Assembly: GCA_017446225.1 (NCBI GenBank)
Contig: JAFSRH010000016.1
Span: 62,001-126,000 of the forward strand
Direction: 5' to 3'
DNA length: 64,000 bases
From: Oscillibacter sp.
Lineage (GTDB): Bacteria; Bacillota; Clostridia; Oscillospirales; Oscillospiraceae
The translations under genes and the position numbers were made by a program. Below, piece after piece: positions 9,237 through 17,620 of this stretch. Every line of letters starts with the position of its first letter. Position 1 is the first letter of the stretch. The notes under the pieces were generated by a model, which was not told the DNA's origin, made no database searches, and saw only the letters and a list, made by a program, of their open reading frames with translations.

Positions 9237-11482
9237 ACGACCCTTATATTGGACAAATGTTGGAAAACCGCTACGAAATTCTGGAATGTATCGGAATCGG
9301 CGGGATGTCCAACGTCTACAAAGCCCGCTGTCACCGGCTCAACCGGATGGTCGCGGTCAAGATTCTTCGGAGCGATTTAGCCCGGGACGAGGATTTCCGC
9401 CGCCGTTTCAACGCCGAATCGCAGGCGGTCGCGCAGTTGTCCAGCCCGAACATTGTGCAGGTCTATGACGTCTCCAAGGGCGGGGACCTTGAGTATATCG
9501 TCATGGAACTGATTGACGGTATCACGCTCAAACAGTATATGGAGCGGCGCGGACGCCTGAACTGGCGCGAGTCCCTCCACTTTATCACGCAAATTATGCG
9601 CGGACTGGCCCACGCCCACAGTAAAGGAATCATTCACCGGGATATCAAGCCTCAGAATATTATGGTTCTCCGGGACGGGAGCGTGAAAGTCGCGGACTTC
9701 GGGATCGCCTGTCTGGAGAACGCCGCCCAGACCCTGACACAACAGGCCCTTGGTTCCGTACACTATATTTCCCCCGAACAGGCGCGCGGGGACCATATTG
9801 ACGCCCGTTCCGATATCTACTCCGCCGGTATCGTGCTTTATGAAATGCTCACCGGCCGGTTACCCTTTGAAGGAGAGTCGGCGGTATCGGTCGCCATTCA
9901 GCACCTTAGCGCCGTGCCGCCCACCCCGCGTTCCATTGACCCCGATATTCCCGATCAACTCGAACTGATCTGTATGAAGGCCATGGTTCAGGACGTGAAC
10001 CGCCGCTACCCTTCGGCGGAAGCCATGATTCAGGACCTTGACGCGTTCCGTAAAGACCCGGAAGTCAGTCTCGATTTTCAGATGTCGGACATCCGGCCGC
10101 CCGTGACGGACGAACCTACCCAGCCGTTACGGGACGCCCAGACGCTCCGGAATGCCCATCCGGACGACACCCAAAGGAGGCGGCAGTTTATGTCCGATGA
10201 GGACGAGGACACCCCCCGCAACGTCACCCAAATGGTACTGTTGGGCGTGGCCGGTTTTCTTGGCGTTCTGCTGGCGGTGGTCCTGATCCGCGGGATTCTC
10301 AATTCCTTTGTGCGCAACGACCCGGAGGAACAGCACATGGTCCGGTCCGTGGTCGGCTACACGGTCGCGCAGGCGCGGGAACTGGAAGGCGTCAACGGAA
10401 TTTTTGAAATTGTGGAGGCCGGGAACAAGTTCAGCGATGACTACGCCCCCGGCGTCATCATGGAGCAGGACCCGTCCGAAAACAGTTACCGCAAGGGCAG
10501 CAATCTGGTGATCCGCGTCTGGGTCAGTTCCGGGGAGGAGACCGCGAAAATGCCGGACGTGGTCAATCAGTCGCTCAGTCAGGCGGAAAAGGTCACGCTG
10601 GCGGAACTGATTCAGCGTTATGCCTTGCGCGTGGAAGCCAATGAGGAGGATCAGGTCTATCACGACAAAATCCCCGCCGGAAACATTGTTTCCAGCGAGC
10701 CGGAAGAGGGACGCGTACTCCACCGCGGCGACACCATACGCCTGATTTTAAGCAAGGGTCCGAAGCCCCCCGCCACGTGGCCTCTGACGTACTTTGAGGG
10801 GATGAAACTGGAACTGGTCCTCGGGCAGTTGCAGAATCTGGGCCTGACGCGGGGCAGTGTGGATTACGAGTACAGCAACGAGCCGGAGGGGACCATCATC
10901 AAGCAGACCCCCGCCGCACAGACGCAGGTCACGGACGGGACCAAAGTCAGTTTTGTGGTCAGCAAGGGACCGGAACCGAGCGCGCCCCAACCGGATCCGG
11001 AACCCGAACAGCCCGAACCCGCCACGCCCGCGGAAAAGAGCGTGGAACTGGTGATTCCGCTTCCCGCCGAGGGCGAAACCGGCTATATGGAACTCTATCA
11101 GGACGGCAAGCGGATTGAAAGCGGCACGGTCGATTTCAATACCGGTACCTACTCCATGGAGCTTACCGCCGCCGGACAGACGGTCGTCACGGTCTATATG
11201 GACCAAGAACGCCTGTACCATGAGACCATCGACATGGACAAGGCCGGGAGCCGGTATATCCTCAGCGAAAACGAACAGACCGATAGCGGCTCCACGGACA
11301 CTGCCCAGCCGGACGCCGGGTCACAGATTGGCCCGCGCATTGGAGAAGACGGTACCGTTTACCCGCTGGACCCGGAGGACGAGCCGGGATATCAGGACCC
11401 GAACGAGGCGGCGGCCAACAGCGCCATTGACGCCCTCATAGAAGCGATTTTCGGCGCGGCAACGGGCAAGGCGAACGAATGA
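9233..11482 (+). CDS. pknB: PASTA-domain Ser/Thr protein kinase (PknB/PrkC)
   Basis: A 749-residue transmembrane kinase that senses cell-wall fragments and controls growth or germination. Kinase domain, residues 10-270: GIGGMSNVYKA loop, VAVKIL lysine, HRDIKPQNI catalytic loop and KVADFGIA. One membrane helix lies near residues 334-353 (MVLLGVAGFLGVLLAVVLI). Three PASTA repeats follow at about 365-565, each ending near VIRVWVSSG, RLILSKG or SFVVSKG. The last 150 residues are a Pro/Glu-rich linker and an extra beta-rich segment, with an acidic, Pro-rich tail. It is paired with stp upstream. Confidence 0.96.
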   Translation: MNDPYIGQMLENRYEILECIGIGGMSNVYKARCHRLNRMVAVKILRSDLARDEDFRRRFNAESQAVAQLSSPNIVQVYDVSKGGDLEYIVMELIDGITLKQYMERRGRLNWRESLHFITQIMRGLAHAHSKGIIHRDIKPQNIMVLRDGSVKVADFGIACLENAAQTLTQQALGSVHYISPEQARGDHIDARSDIYSAGIVLYEMLTGRLPFEGESAVSVAIQHLSAVPPTPRSIDPDIPDQLELICMKAMVQDVNRRYPSAEAMIQDLDAFRKDPEVSLDFQMSDIRPPVTDEPTQPLRDAQTLRNAHPDDTQRRRQFMSDEDEDTPRNVTQMVLLGVAGFLGVLLAVVLIRGILNSFVRNDPEEQHMVRSVVGYTVAQARELEGVNGIFEIVEAGNKFSDDYAPGVIMEQDPSENSYRKGSNLVIRVWVSSGEETAKMPDVVNQSLSQAEKVTLAELIQRYALRVEANEEDQVYHDKIPAGNIVSSEPEEGRVLHRGDTIRLILSKGPKPPATWPLTYFEGMKLELVLGQLQNLGLTRGSVDYEYSNEPEGTIIKQTPAAQTQVTDGTKVSFVVSKGPEPSAPQPDPEPEQPEPATPAEKSVELVIPLPAEGETGYMELYQDGKRIESGTVDFNTGTYSMELTAAGQTVVTVYMDQERLYHETIDMDKAGSRYILSENEQTDSGSTDTAQPDAGSQIGPRIGEDGTVYPLDPEDEPGYQDPNEAAANSAIDALIEAIFGAATGKANE

Positions 11483-12378
11483 AAACGGGCCGGATACGCA
11501 AAGCCCTGAGCGGCTTTTACTACGTGGAATCGGACGGCGGCACGCTGACTTGTCGGGCGCGCGGGAAGTTCCGTAAGGACGGGATTTCCCCCTTGGTCGG
11601 GGACTTCGTGGAAGTCCGCGAACTCGGCCCCGGGGAGGGCTTTATAGAACGCGTACTCCCGCGCCGGAACGCCTTTCGCCGTCCGGCCGTGGCGAACATT
11701 GACCAGATGGTTGTCATCGCGTCCGCCGCCCCGCCCGTCACGGACCCGTTTTTGATTGACCGTATGCTGTCCGTGGCGGTGTTCAAGGACTGTCAGACGC
11801 TCTTACTGCTCAACAAGTGCGACCTTGACCCCGCCAACGCCCTCTACGCCCTCTATCGCGCCTCCGGCGTGGAGACGTTACGCCTCAGCGCGGCCACCGG
11901 GGAGGGCCTCGATGCCCTGCGGACGCTCCTGCAAGGCAAACTTTCCGCCTTTACGGGCAATTCCGGCGTTGGAAAGTCCAGTATCCTGAACGCGCTGGAC
12001 CCCGCTTTCCAACTGAAAACCGGCGACATCAGCAACGCCTTGGGACGCGGACGCCATACCACGCGGCATATCGAAATTTACCGTCTGCCAAGCGGCGGGG
12101 AAGCGGTCGACACCCCCGGCTTTTCGTCCTTTGAAACGGAGGAACTCAATTTAGAACTCAAGGCCCGTCTCCCGGAGACGTTCCCGGAGTTCGCGCCGTA
12201 TCTGTCGGACTGCCGTTTCATCGGCTGTTCGCATACGAAAGAAAAGGGTTGCGCCGTGCTGGACGCCGTGCGCCGGGGAGACATTCAGCGTTCCCGGCAT
12301 AACAGTTACGTCCGGCTCTATGAGGAGTTGAAGCCGCTTCGGGAGTGGCAGTCCGGACCCGGAAAGGGGTCCGCGTAA
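11479..12378 (+). CDS. rsgA: Ribosome small subunit-dependent GTPase RsgA
   Basis: A 299-residue late 30S assembly GTPase. It has an N-terminal OB fold (residues 1-70), then a circularly permuted GTPase in which G4 (LLNKCDLD) comes before G1 (GNSGVGKSS) and G3 (VDTPGF). A C-terminal zinc motif follows, CRFIGCSHTKEKGC. The order and length match the family. The ATG overlaps the pknB stop. In many Firmicutes rpe and thiN follow rsgA; here ilvB follows instead. Confidence 0.95.
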   Translation: MKTGRIRKALSGFYYVESDGGTLTCRARGKFRKDGISPLVGDFVEVRELGPGEGFIERVLPRRNAFRRPAVANIDQMVVIASAAPPVTDPFLIDRMLSVAVFKDCQTLLLLNKCDLDPANALYALYRASGVETLRLSAATGEGLDALRTLLQGKLSAFTGNSGVGKSSILNALDPAFQLKTGDISNALGRGRHTTRHIEIYRLPSGGEAVDTPGFSSFETEELNLELKARLPETFPEFAPYLSDCRFIGCSHTKEKGCAVLDAVRRGDIQRSRHNSYVRLYEELKPLREWQSGPGKGSA

Positions 12379-12430
12379 CGCTCCAACGAACCTTACACCC
12401 ATAACAAAATCCGCAAGGAGGGATTGCGTA

Positions 12431-14059
12431 ATGAACGGAGCACAGGCGTTAATCGAAAGCCTGCGCCGGGAACAGGTCACACATATGTTTGGTTACGCGG
12501 GCGCGACCATCTGTCCGGCCGTGGACGCGCTCGCCGCCGCGCCGGAAATCGGCTATACGCTGGTACGTACGGAGCAGAACGCCGGACATATGGCTTCCGG
12601 TTACGCGCGCGTCAGCGGGAAAGTCGGCGTCTGCATGGTGACGTCCGGCCCGGGGGCCACCAACCTTCTGACCGGTATCGCCACGGCTTACATGGACTCC
12701 ATTCCCATGGTCGCCATCACCGGACAGGTACCCAGTCATCTGCTCGGCCGCGATATCTTTCAGGAGGTCGACATTACCGGGGCCGCCGCGCCGTTTACGA
12801 AACACAGTTATCTGTTGAAAGACGCCAACGAGATACCGCGTGTCGTAAAAGAAGCCTTTCATATTGCCTCCACGGGCCGTCCGGGACCGGTCCTGATTGA
12901 TATCCCGATTGACGTTCAGGAACAGGAGCTGAAAGCCTTCGAGTACCCGGAAGAGGTGCACATCCGCGGGTACCGCCCGTCTGTGAAGGGAAACGACTTG
13001 CAGATTAAACGTGTCGTAAAGGCGATTTCTCAGGCGAAACAGCCGTTGATTTGCGCGGGCGGCGGCGTCTGGCTCGCGGACGCAAGGGACGAACTGCGTA
13101 CCTTAATCGAACGCTACGACCTTCCCATGGTCAAAACCATGATGGGCATTTCCCTTATGCCCTCCGACCACCCCCTGAACATGGGCATGATCGGGGCGCA
13201 CGGGAACCGGTGCGCGAACAAGGCGCTGGTCAAGTCGGATTTGCTCATCATGGTGGGCTGTCGCGCGGCGGACCGTACGATCCTTTCGCCGGACGAAATC
13301 CAGCGGCGTATGTCCATTGTGCACATTGACGTGGACCCCGCCGAAATCGGGAAAAATATGCAGGCGGCGGTTCCGCTGGTCGGCAACATCAAGGTCATTC
13401 TCAAGCAGTTGCTGGAACAGGAAATTTCCGTTTCCGACATCACGGACTGGAAAGCCATGTTACGCGAACTGCGTCGTGAGGAAGTCACGCGCGTGTTTCC
13501 GCGCCGGGACGGCTTCGTGTTCCCCGGTACCGTGCTTCGTGAACTCGGGCGCAAATTGGACGACAACGCGGTTGTCTGCGTGGACGTGGGGCAAAATCAG
13601 ATTTTCGCGTGCAAGTACCTGCCCCAGAAGAATGGACGTTTTCTGACGACCGGCGGCTTGGGGACTATGGGCTATTCTCTGCCCGCCGCCGTGGGCGTCA
13701 AGACCGCACTGCCGGACCGTCAGACGGTCGTTGTCTGCGGGGACGGCTCGTTTCAGATGGAAATGAACGAGTTGGCCGCCGTACGCGCCGCCGGACACGA
13801 TATTAAAATCGTACTGTTCCGTAACCGTACGCTCGGACTGGTCCACCAGATTCAGACACAGCCGCCTTATCACGGCCCGTTCGGGGTCGCGCTGGACGGC
13901 TCCCCGGACTTCGCCGCCATTGCCGCCGCTTACGGCGTCCCCACCCTGACCCTTTCCGATGAGGAGCGCGTGTCCGACACGCTGGACCGGTTTCTAAAAA
14001 CCCCGGGGCCGTGCCTGTTACTCTGCGAGGTGCACCCCGATGTAAATACCACGGACTGA
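12431..14059 (+). CDS. ilvB: Acetolactate synthase large subunit
   Basis: A 542-residue ThDP enzyme that condenses two pyruvates (or pyruvate with 2-ketobutyrate) in valine, leucine and isoleucine synthesis. Visible motifs are the catalytic Glu region RTEQNAGHMA, SGPGATNL, the central FAD/ThDP domain, and GDGSFQMEMNEL opening the ThDP-binding motif. The closing part of that motif is FRNRTLGLVHQ, where most relatives have NN, so one Asn is replaced by Arg. SD AAGGAGG precedes the ATG. It is followed at once by the regulatory subunit. No T-box leader fits the 52-base gap upstream. Confidence 0.94.
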   Translation: MNGAQALIESLRREQVTHMFGYAGATICPAVDALAAAPEIGYTLVRTEQNAGHMASGYARVSGKVGVCMVTSGPGATNLLTGIATAYMDSIPMVAITGQVPSHLLGRDIFQEVDITGAAAPFTKHSYLLKDANEIPRVVKEAFHIASTGRPGPVLIDIPIDVQEQELKAFEYPEEVHIRGYRPSVKGNDLQIKRVVKAISQAKQPLICAGGGVWLADARDELRTLIERYDLPMVKTMMGISLMPSDHPLNMGMIGAHGNRCANKALVKSDLLIMVGCRAADRTILSPDEIQRRMSIVHIDVDPAEIGKNMQAAVPLVGNIKVILKQLLEQEISVSDITDWKAMLRELRREEVTRVFPRRDGFVFPGTVLRELGRKLDDNAVVCVDVGQNQIFACKYLPQKNGRFLTTGGLGTMGYSLPAAVGVKTALPDRQTVVVCGDGSFQMEMNELAAVRAAGHDIKIVLFRNRTLGLVHQIQTQPPYHGPFGVALDGSPDFAAIAAAYGVPTLTLSDEERVSDTLDRFLKTPGPCLLLCEVHPDVNTTD

Positions 14060-14073
14060 GGGAGGCGCAGGGC

Positions 14074-14559
14074 ATGAAACAGACCATCTCCGTACTGGTA
14101 GAGAACCGCGCCGGCGTCCTGAACCGTATTACGGGCCTGTTCTCCCGGCGGGCGTTCAACATTGAGTCTCTGGCCGTGGGCGTCACGGACGATCCCACGG
14201 TGTCCCGTATTACCATTATCGTGGACAGCGGGAACAGCGTTGTGGAACAGGTCGAGAAACAGTTGAACAAGCTGATCGAGGTCATCAAAGTTCGTACGCT
14301 CAACGAACACAGTCTGATCGGACGCGAACTGATTCTGATTAAGGTCAACGCCAACAACAAGACCCGTCAGGACATCATGACCATCTGCAACATCTGCGGC
14401 GCGAAAGTGGACGACATTACCCCCACTTCCATGACGCTGGAACTCTCCGCGACCAAGGAAAAAGTCGACACCTTTGAATCCCTTATGCGTCCGTTTTCCA
14501 TTCTGGAAGTCGTGCGCACGGGCGTGATCGCCATCCAGAAGGGAAGCGGAAAAATTTGA
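14074..14559 (+). CDS. ilvN: Acetolactate synthase small (regulatory) subunit
   Basis: A 161-residue regulatory subunit that gives valine feedback control to IlvB. The N-terminal ACT domain is clear: TISVLVENRAGVLNRITGLF, RRAFNIESL, and IVDSGNSVVEQVEKQL. The second half starts near KVRTLNEHSLIGREL, as in the family. The chosen ATG has GAGGGAGGCGCAGG ahead of it; the frame is open upstream inside ilvB. A strong terminator follows directly. Confidence 0.95.
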   Translation: MKQTISVLVENRAGVLNRITGLFSRRAFNIESLAVGVTDDPTVSRITIIVDSGNSVVEQVEKQLNKLIEVIKVRTLNEHSLIGRELILIKVNANNKTRQDIMTICNICGAKVDDITPTSMTLELSATKEKVDTFESLMRPFSILEVVRTGVIAIQKGSGKI

Positions 14560-14560
14560 A

Positions 14561-14603
14561 AAAAGGACGCTCCCCGCTGTTTTGCGGGAAGCGTCCTTTT
14601 CTT
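14561..14603 (+). terminator. Intrinsic terminator after ilvN
   Basis: GGACGCTCCCCGC and GCGGGAAGCGTCC form a 13-bp stem with one mismatch and a short loop, followed by TTTTCTT. An A-run precedes it, so it may also stop the converging tRNA-Thr transcript. Confidence 0.9.
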
Positions 14604-14678
14604 GGAGCTAGTGGGGTGACTCGAACACCTGACCTGCTGATTACGAATCAGCTGCTCTACCGGCTGAGCTACACTAGC
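14603..14678 (-). tRNA. tRNA-Thr (anticodon CGT)
   Basis: On the minus strand the acceptor GCTAGTG pairs with CACTAGC, followed by a T discriminator and an encoded CCA. D-arm (AGCTCAGCCGGTAGAGC), an anticodon loop TTCGTAA and T-arm GTTCGAGTC are all in place. CGT reads the Thr codon ACG. Confidence 0.96.
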
Positions 14679-14701
14679 GCGCTCTTCGACTGACAGAGAG
14701 G

Positions 14702-14730
14702 ATTATAGCACACTTTTTCCGGCGCGTCAA
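14702..14730 (-). promoter_or_regulatory. Promoter of tRNA-Thr
   Basis: On the minus strand TTGACG, a 17-base spacer and a perfect TATAAT, 23 bases upstream of the mature tRNA 5' end. Confidence 0.88.
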
Positions 14731-14798
14731 CACCTTTTTTCAAAAAATCGCGGATAGTTCGCCGGGACCCGGGCAAACTTGACCGGGAGGCGGTAACT

Positions 14799-14966
14799 AT
14801 GCTGAATTACGCGGACCTGTCCGCGCTCTTACGCGGCCACGCGGGAGCGCAAGGCTACTATGAAGAACTTCCGGCGGCCATCCGCGCCGCCCTTCGCGGA
14901 CAGGAGCAAATCACATCCTTTGCGGAACTACAGTCCTTTGTGTCGGACGAGCGCGAACCGGTGTGA
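14799..14966 (+). CDS. Small conserved-type protein ahead of spoVAE
   Basis: A 55-residue protein, MLNYADLSALLRG onward, with GGGAGGCGG as SD seven bases before the ATG. The pattern YYEELPAAIRAALRG...ITSFAELQSFV resembles a group of unnamed small clostridial proteins with an LPxxVQ...INSxxxL pattern that I recall from such genomes; this is not verified. Cytoplasmic and helical by appearance. It is 10 bases from spoVAE and probably transcribed with it. No function can be assigned. Confidence 0.6.
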   Translation: MLNYADLSALLRGHAGAQGYYEELPAAIRAALRGQEQITSFAELQSFVSDEREPV

Positions 14967-14976
14967 GGAGGGGCGC

Positions 14977-15333
14977 ATGGAATATTTCAGGGCGTTTGTG
15001 TGCGGGGGCGTACTCTGCGCCGTGGGACAGGTGCTCATTGACCGGACGCGCCTTTCTCCGGCGCGTATCCTGACGGGCTACGTCGTGGCGGGCGTGCTTC
15101 TCAGCGCGCTGGGCGTGTACCAGTACGTGGCGGACTGGGGCGGGTCGGGGGCGGCGGTGCCCCTGACGGGCTTCGGGCACGTCTTGGCCAAGGGCGTACG
15201 GGAGGCCGTGACGCAACACGGCTGGCTGGGCGTCCTGACGGGCGGACTGACCGCGGCGGCGGGCGGCGTAACGGCGGCGGCGGTGTGCGGCGTGCTGGCG
15301 GCGCTGCTGTTCCGCCCCGGGACGAAACGCTGA
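14977..15333 (+). CDS. spoVAE: Stage V sporulation protein AE (SpoVAE)
   Basis: A 118-residue, very hydrophobic protein matching SpoVAE (SpoVAEb type), a part of the channel that moves Ca-dipicolinate into the spore. Features are CGGVLCAVGQVLIDRT near the N-terminus, then PARILTGYVVAGVLLSALGVYQ, GAAVPLTGFGHVLAKG and a C-terminal hydrophobic helix. SD GAGGAGGGGCGC. Here spoVAE is separated from spoVAC and spoVAD, which usually stand next to it; they are not in the window. Sporulation sigma-G control is expected from the family, but I could not pick out a convincing promoter. Confidence 0.88.
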   Translation: MEYFRAFVCGGVLCAVGQVLIDRTRLSPARILTGYVVAGVLLSALGVYQYVADWGGSGAAVPLTGFGHVLAKGVREAVTQHGWLGVLTGGLTAAAGGVTAAAVCGVLAALLFRPGTKR

Positions 15334-15341
15334 CGGAAACG

Positions 15342-15374
15342 GGCGTCCGGCGCCATGCCGGACGTCTGTCTTTC
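15342..15374 (+). terminator. Terminator after spoVAE
   Basis: GCGTCCGGC and GCCGGACG(T)C form a GC-rich stem around a 5-base loop, followed by TGTCTTTCT. Confidence 0.75.
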
Positions 15375-15552
15375 TGACGGCGTTCTTTGCGGCGTTTTCC
15401 CGCGCGGCGGAGAGTATGAAGCGGATGTTGGACGTAGTGTTTTTCGCCGTCACGCCCAATGTTTTCCGAAAATACGCGCCTGTCTCGCTTCCGCGCTGTG
15501 AAAACCAACAGGATTATTTATGAAACGAACGCACATTTTTTCAAATTGCCTC

Positions 15553-15580
15553 TTGACATTTCCGCGAAATTCCGTATAAT
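15553..15580 (+). promoter_or_regulatory. Promoter of tRNA-Pro
   Basis: TTGACA (15553-15558), 16-base spacer, TATAAT (15575-15580), 17 bases before the tRNA. Confidence 0.9.
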
Positions 15581-15597
15581 GGAGAAAGTGTCCGTAA

Positions 15598-15673
15598 CCG
15601 GGTGTAGCGCAGTTGGTAGCGCGCTTGGTTCGGGACCAAGAGGCCGTGGGTTCAAATCCCGCCACTCGGACCA
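15598..15673 (+). tRNA. tRNA-Pro (anticodon CGG)
   Basis: Acceptor CCGGGTG pairs with CACTCGG, A discriminator, CCA encoded. The anticodon stem CTTGG/CCAAG holds the loop TTCGGGA, and the T-loop is TTCAAAT. CGG reads the Pro codon CCG. Confidence 0.96.
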
Positions 15674-15675
15674 AA

Positions 15676-15717
15676 CGACAGGCTTTTCACCGTGAACGTG
15701 AAAAGCCTGTCGTTTTC
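15676..15717 (+). terminator. Terminator after tRNA-Pro
   Basis: A perfect 15-bp inverted repeat (CGACAGGCTTTTCAC / GTGAAAAGCCTGTCG) with a 7-base loop, then TTTTCG. Confidence 0.92.
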
Positions 15718-15743
15718 GTCTCCGCTCTTTGCCGCGGCGCGGT

Positions 15744-15974
15744 TTATGTCATTTCCGCCCCCATAACGACTTCCAGCGTGTCGTCCCTCATCCAGTCCCG
15801 AAGGTATGCAAGGCTGTAAGTACGCATATTTCCCCACAGGTCCTGTCTCTGAATGCTCAGCCTGTTTTGAATTTGCAAGACCTTGAAATACTCGTAATGT
15901 TGGTGCCCGGCGTTCAGGGCCTTGGTTTTTACCAAACAGCCTTTGCGGATTTCCACGCCTTTTCTGTCTTTCAT
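15744..15974 (-). CDS. Hypothetical protein (second gene of a two-gene operon)
   Basis: A 76-residue protein beginning MKDRKGVEIRKGCLVKTKAL. The start is set by GGAGG eight bases ahead; the frame is open seven codons further up. The segment GCLVKTKALNAGHQ then EYFKVLQIQNR suggests a small beta-barrel of the SH3/KOW kind, but I do not recognise the family. It lies 39 bases after the neighbouring gene (16014-16349) and shares its promoter. It ends about 26 bases from the tRNA-Pro terminator, which faces it. Confidence 0.6.
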   Translation of the reverse strand: MKDRKGVEIRKGCLVKTKALNAGHQHYEYFKVLQIQNRLSIQRQDLWGNMRTYSLAYLRDWMRDDTLEVVMGAEMT

Positions 15975-16013
15975 TCTCCATTCCTCCAAAATCAATCTGG
16001 CAGTTCGCGTACG

Positions 16014-16349
16014 TTATCGCCAAATCCATATATGCCGCTCCTTTGGGGCCTCGTCATGGATTTGCTGGAGCCATTCCCGTATCGCCGGAGACTTTTCCGA
16101 AATGTTAAAAAACCATTGGCCTGAGCGGGAACGTTTGGCACAGTACCCGCACGCGACCATAGCGTCACACAGGATGTCGTCATGGACAAAAAAGCCGTCC
16201 GGCCTGCTCTTGAACACACGCTTGATTCTATTCAGGTGCCGGTCATAATTCATTGTTTTTCTCGGAACAAAGCCGCTTTCGACCCAGCGCAGAACGGCCG
16301 CGTACTGTTCTTCCGTAATCGCGGCCCATTCTCCCAGATTTTCATACAT
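16014..16349 (-). CDS. Hypothetical protein (first gene of a two-gene operon)
   Basis: A 111-residue protein, MYENLGEWAAITEEQYAAVLRW onward. A clear SD (AAAGGGGG) precedes the ATG, and a good promoter lies 29-57 bases upstream. It has a CGYC pair (residues 75-78) and several Trp near the C-terminus (QWFFNISE, IREWLQQIHDE, HIWIWR). The central RHLNRIKRVFKSRPDGFFVHDDIL could be a small helical DNA-binding fold, but this is a guess. Not recognised. It is flanked by tRNA-Pro on one side and an unrelated operon on the other. Confidence 0.6.
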   Translation of the reverse strand: MYENLGEWAAITEEQYAAVLRWVESGFVPRKTMNYDRHLNRIKRVFKSRPDGFFVHDDILCDAMVACGYCAKRSRSGQWFFNISEKSPAIREWLQQIHDEAPKERHIWIWR

Positions 16350-16377
16350 GGTCCGCGCCCCCTTTCCGTGTTTTCCG

Positions 16378-16406
16378 ATTTTACCATAATATGGGGATTG
16401 TGTCAA
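16378..16406 (-). promoter_or_regulatory. Promoter of the 16014-16349 / 15744-15974 pair
   Basis: Minus strand TTGACA (16406-16401), 17-base spacer, TAAAAT (16383-16378). The -35 abuts the T-tract of the upstream terminator. Confidence 0.85.
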
Positions 16407-16445
16407 GAAAAGGCCGTTCGCCGGACAAACTCCGGCAAACGGCCC
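16405..16445 (-). terminator. Terminator of the 16460-17551 operon
   Basis: Minus strand GGGCCGTTTGCCGG, short loop, CCGGCGAACGGCC, then TTTTCTT. The stem is about 12 bp with one mismatch. Confidence 0.88.
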
Positions 16446-16459
16446 GATACGTTCCGCGC

Positions 16460-16912
16460 TTATTTGTCGCTGTCCCCGAACTTTTCTTCGTACTCCACGG
16501 CGGCGGAGAACGCTTCCAGTACGGACAGCTTGGCCTCGGCAATCAGGACCAGCGCGGCATCGTGACAGTCGGCGGCGCGGGTAATCTGATCCGTAATATA
16601 GCGTTCCAGCCGCTGTCTGTCCTTCGCGTCTTTCCGGTCTTGGAGCTTCGCTTCTACGGTCATCCGGGCCTTGAGCAACTCGCTGAACAGCTTGCTTTTG
16701 TTACGCTCGGAGGCCTCCCGGACCTGTTCCTGCAAGGCGACAAAATCGCCCTTGGCGTCCCTGATTTTCGCGTCCAGTTCCGCGGCCTTCTCTTGCTGTG
16801 CGGCCTTGGCACTCTCCGCGGCCTCGGCGGCCTTGCGGCTGAGTTCGTCCAGCTTCGCGCTTAAGGCGTCCAAAGACTCGGACCAGTTTTCTTTCGGCAT
16901 TTCCATAATCAC
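16460..16912 (-). CDS. Coiled-coil hypothetical protein
   Basis: A 150-residue, almost wholly helical protein rich in Ala, Glu, Lys and Leu (for example LDALSAKLDELSRKAAEAAE), with heptad spacing over residues 10-100. No membrane helix or signal. It is encoded 12 bases after the glycine-zipper protein at 16925-17551, so the two probably work together. The start is a GTG five bases after GGGAG; an ATG two codons later is also possible. Function unknown. Confidence 0.65.
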   Translation of the reverse strand: MIMEMPKENWSESLDALSAKLDELSRKAAEAAESAKAAQQEKAAELDAKIRDAKGDFVALQEQVREASERNKSKLFSELLKARMTVEAKLQDRKDAKDRQRLERYITDQITRAADCHDAALVLIAEAKLSVLEAFSAAVEYEEKFGDSDK

Positions 16913-16924
16913 TGTCTCTCCCTT

Positions 16925-17551
16925 TCAGCTTTTTTGCGTGAATTTCCGCTTGAGTTCGTCAAAGTCCGCCTTGATTTTCGCGCGGCGTTCCTCAATGGCC
17001 GCGTTACGTTCGGCCTTCTTTTTCTCGCGAAGGCGCTTTTTCGCTTCCCGCGCCATCTCCCGCTGAAGCGCTTCCGCCTGACGCACTTCTTCCGCGACTT
17101 CCGCCGCGTCCTCCCGCACAACGGACACGTCAAAATTAGAAAGTCTGGCGGCCATGGCCCCGTTTTCCGATTCCTGCGCCAGCGCGACAACGGCGACTTC
17201 GCCGTCTAAAAACTGTTCGGTCACTTTTTCCATCAGGCTGGCGTTGTAAACCGCGTCATCGGCGTCCATAGCGCTTCCGACCAGCGCGCCCATACTGCCG
17301 GTAAGCAGTACGCCAACGGGACCGCCCAGAATGCCCAGCAGACTGCCCACAAGGCCGCCAATCGCCGTATCATTGGACGTCTCCATGCCGGTGTCGAAAG
17401 CGTCCAGCACCGTGAGTTTTCCGTTGGCCTTCTTCACCAACGCCGCCTGCGACACGATACAGCTATCCGTAACGGGCCGGCGTTTCAGTTCCGTAAGCGC
17501 CTGATAGCCTTCGCTCTCCACTTTGAATACCGCCGAGATAATGCTTTCCAT
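16925..17551 (-). CDS. DUF1269-like protein with glycine zipper
   Basis: A 208-residue protein. The N-terminal half resembles DUF1269 proteins: residues 1-45 form an alpha/beta unit, then a glycine-rich hydrophobic segment with GGLVGSLLGILGGPVGVLL and GSMGALVGSAMDADDA that could insert in a membrane. The C-terminal 70 residues are a charged coiled coil (REAKKRLREKKKAERNAAIE). Partner gene 16460-16912 is also coiled coil. The role is unknown; stress-linked expression is known for some DUF1269 genes, and this is inference for the present one. Confidence 0.7.
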   Translation of the reverse strand: MESIISAVFKVESEGYQALTELKRRPVTDSCIVSQAALVKKANGKLTVLDAFDTGMETSNDTAIGGLVGSLLGILGGPVGVLLTGSMGALVGSAMDADDAVYNASLMEKVTEQFLDGEVAVVALAQESENGAMAARLSNFDVSVVREDAAEVAEEVRQAEALQREMAREAKKRLREKKKAERNAAIEERRAKIKADFDELKRKFTQKS

Positions 17552-17620
17552 ACGCGTTCCTCCTGATTGACTTCAAAATATTCGCAACGGGGCAACATTC
17601 GCCGGCCGTCAGCGCGCGTT

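Noticed and set aside
12379..12430. A T-box or leucine/valine attenuator before ilvB
   Set aside because: Only 52 bases lie between rsgA and ilvB, with no stem or T-box sequence.
15416..15523. A 35-residue plus-strand ORF (MKRMLDVVFF...) before tRNA-Pro
   Set aside because: GCGGAGAG lies right before the ATG, but there is no promoter, no neighbour link and no recognisable sequence. Kept out for lack of support.
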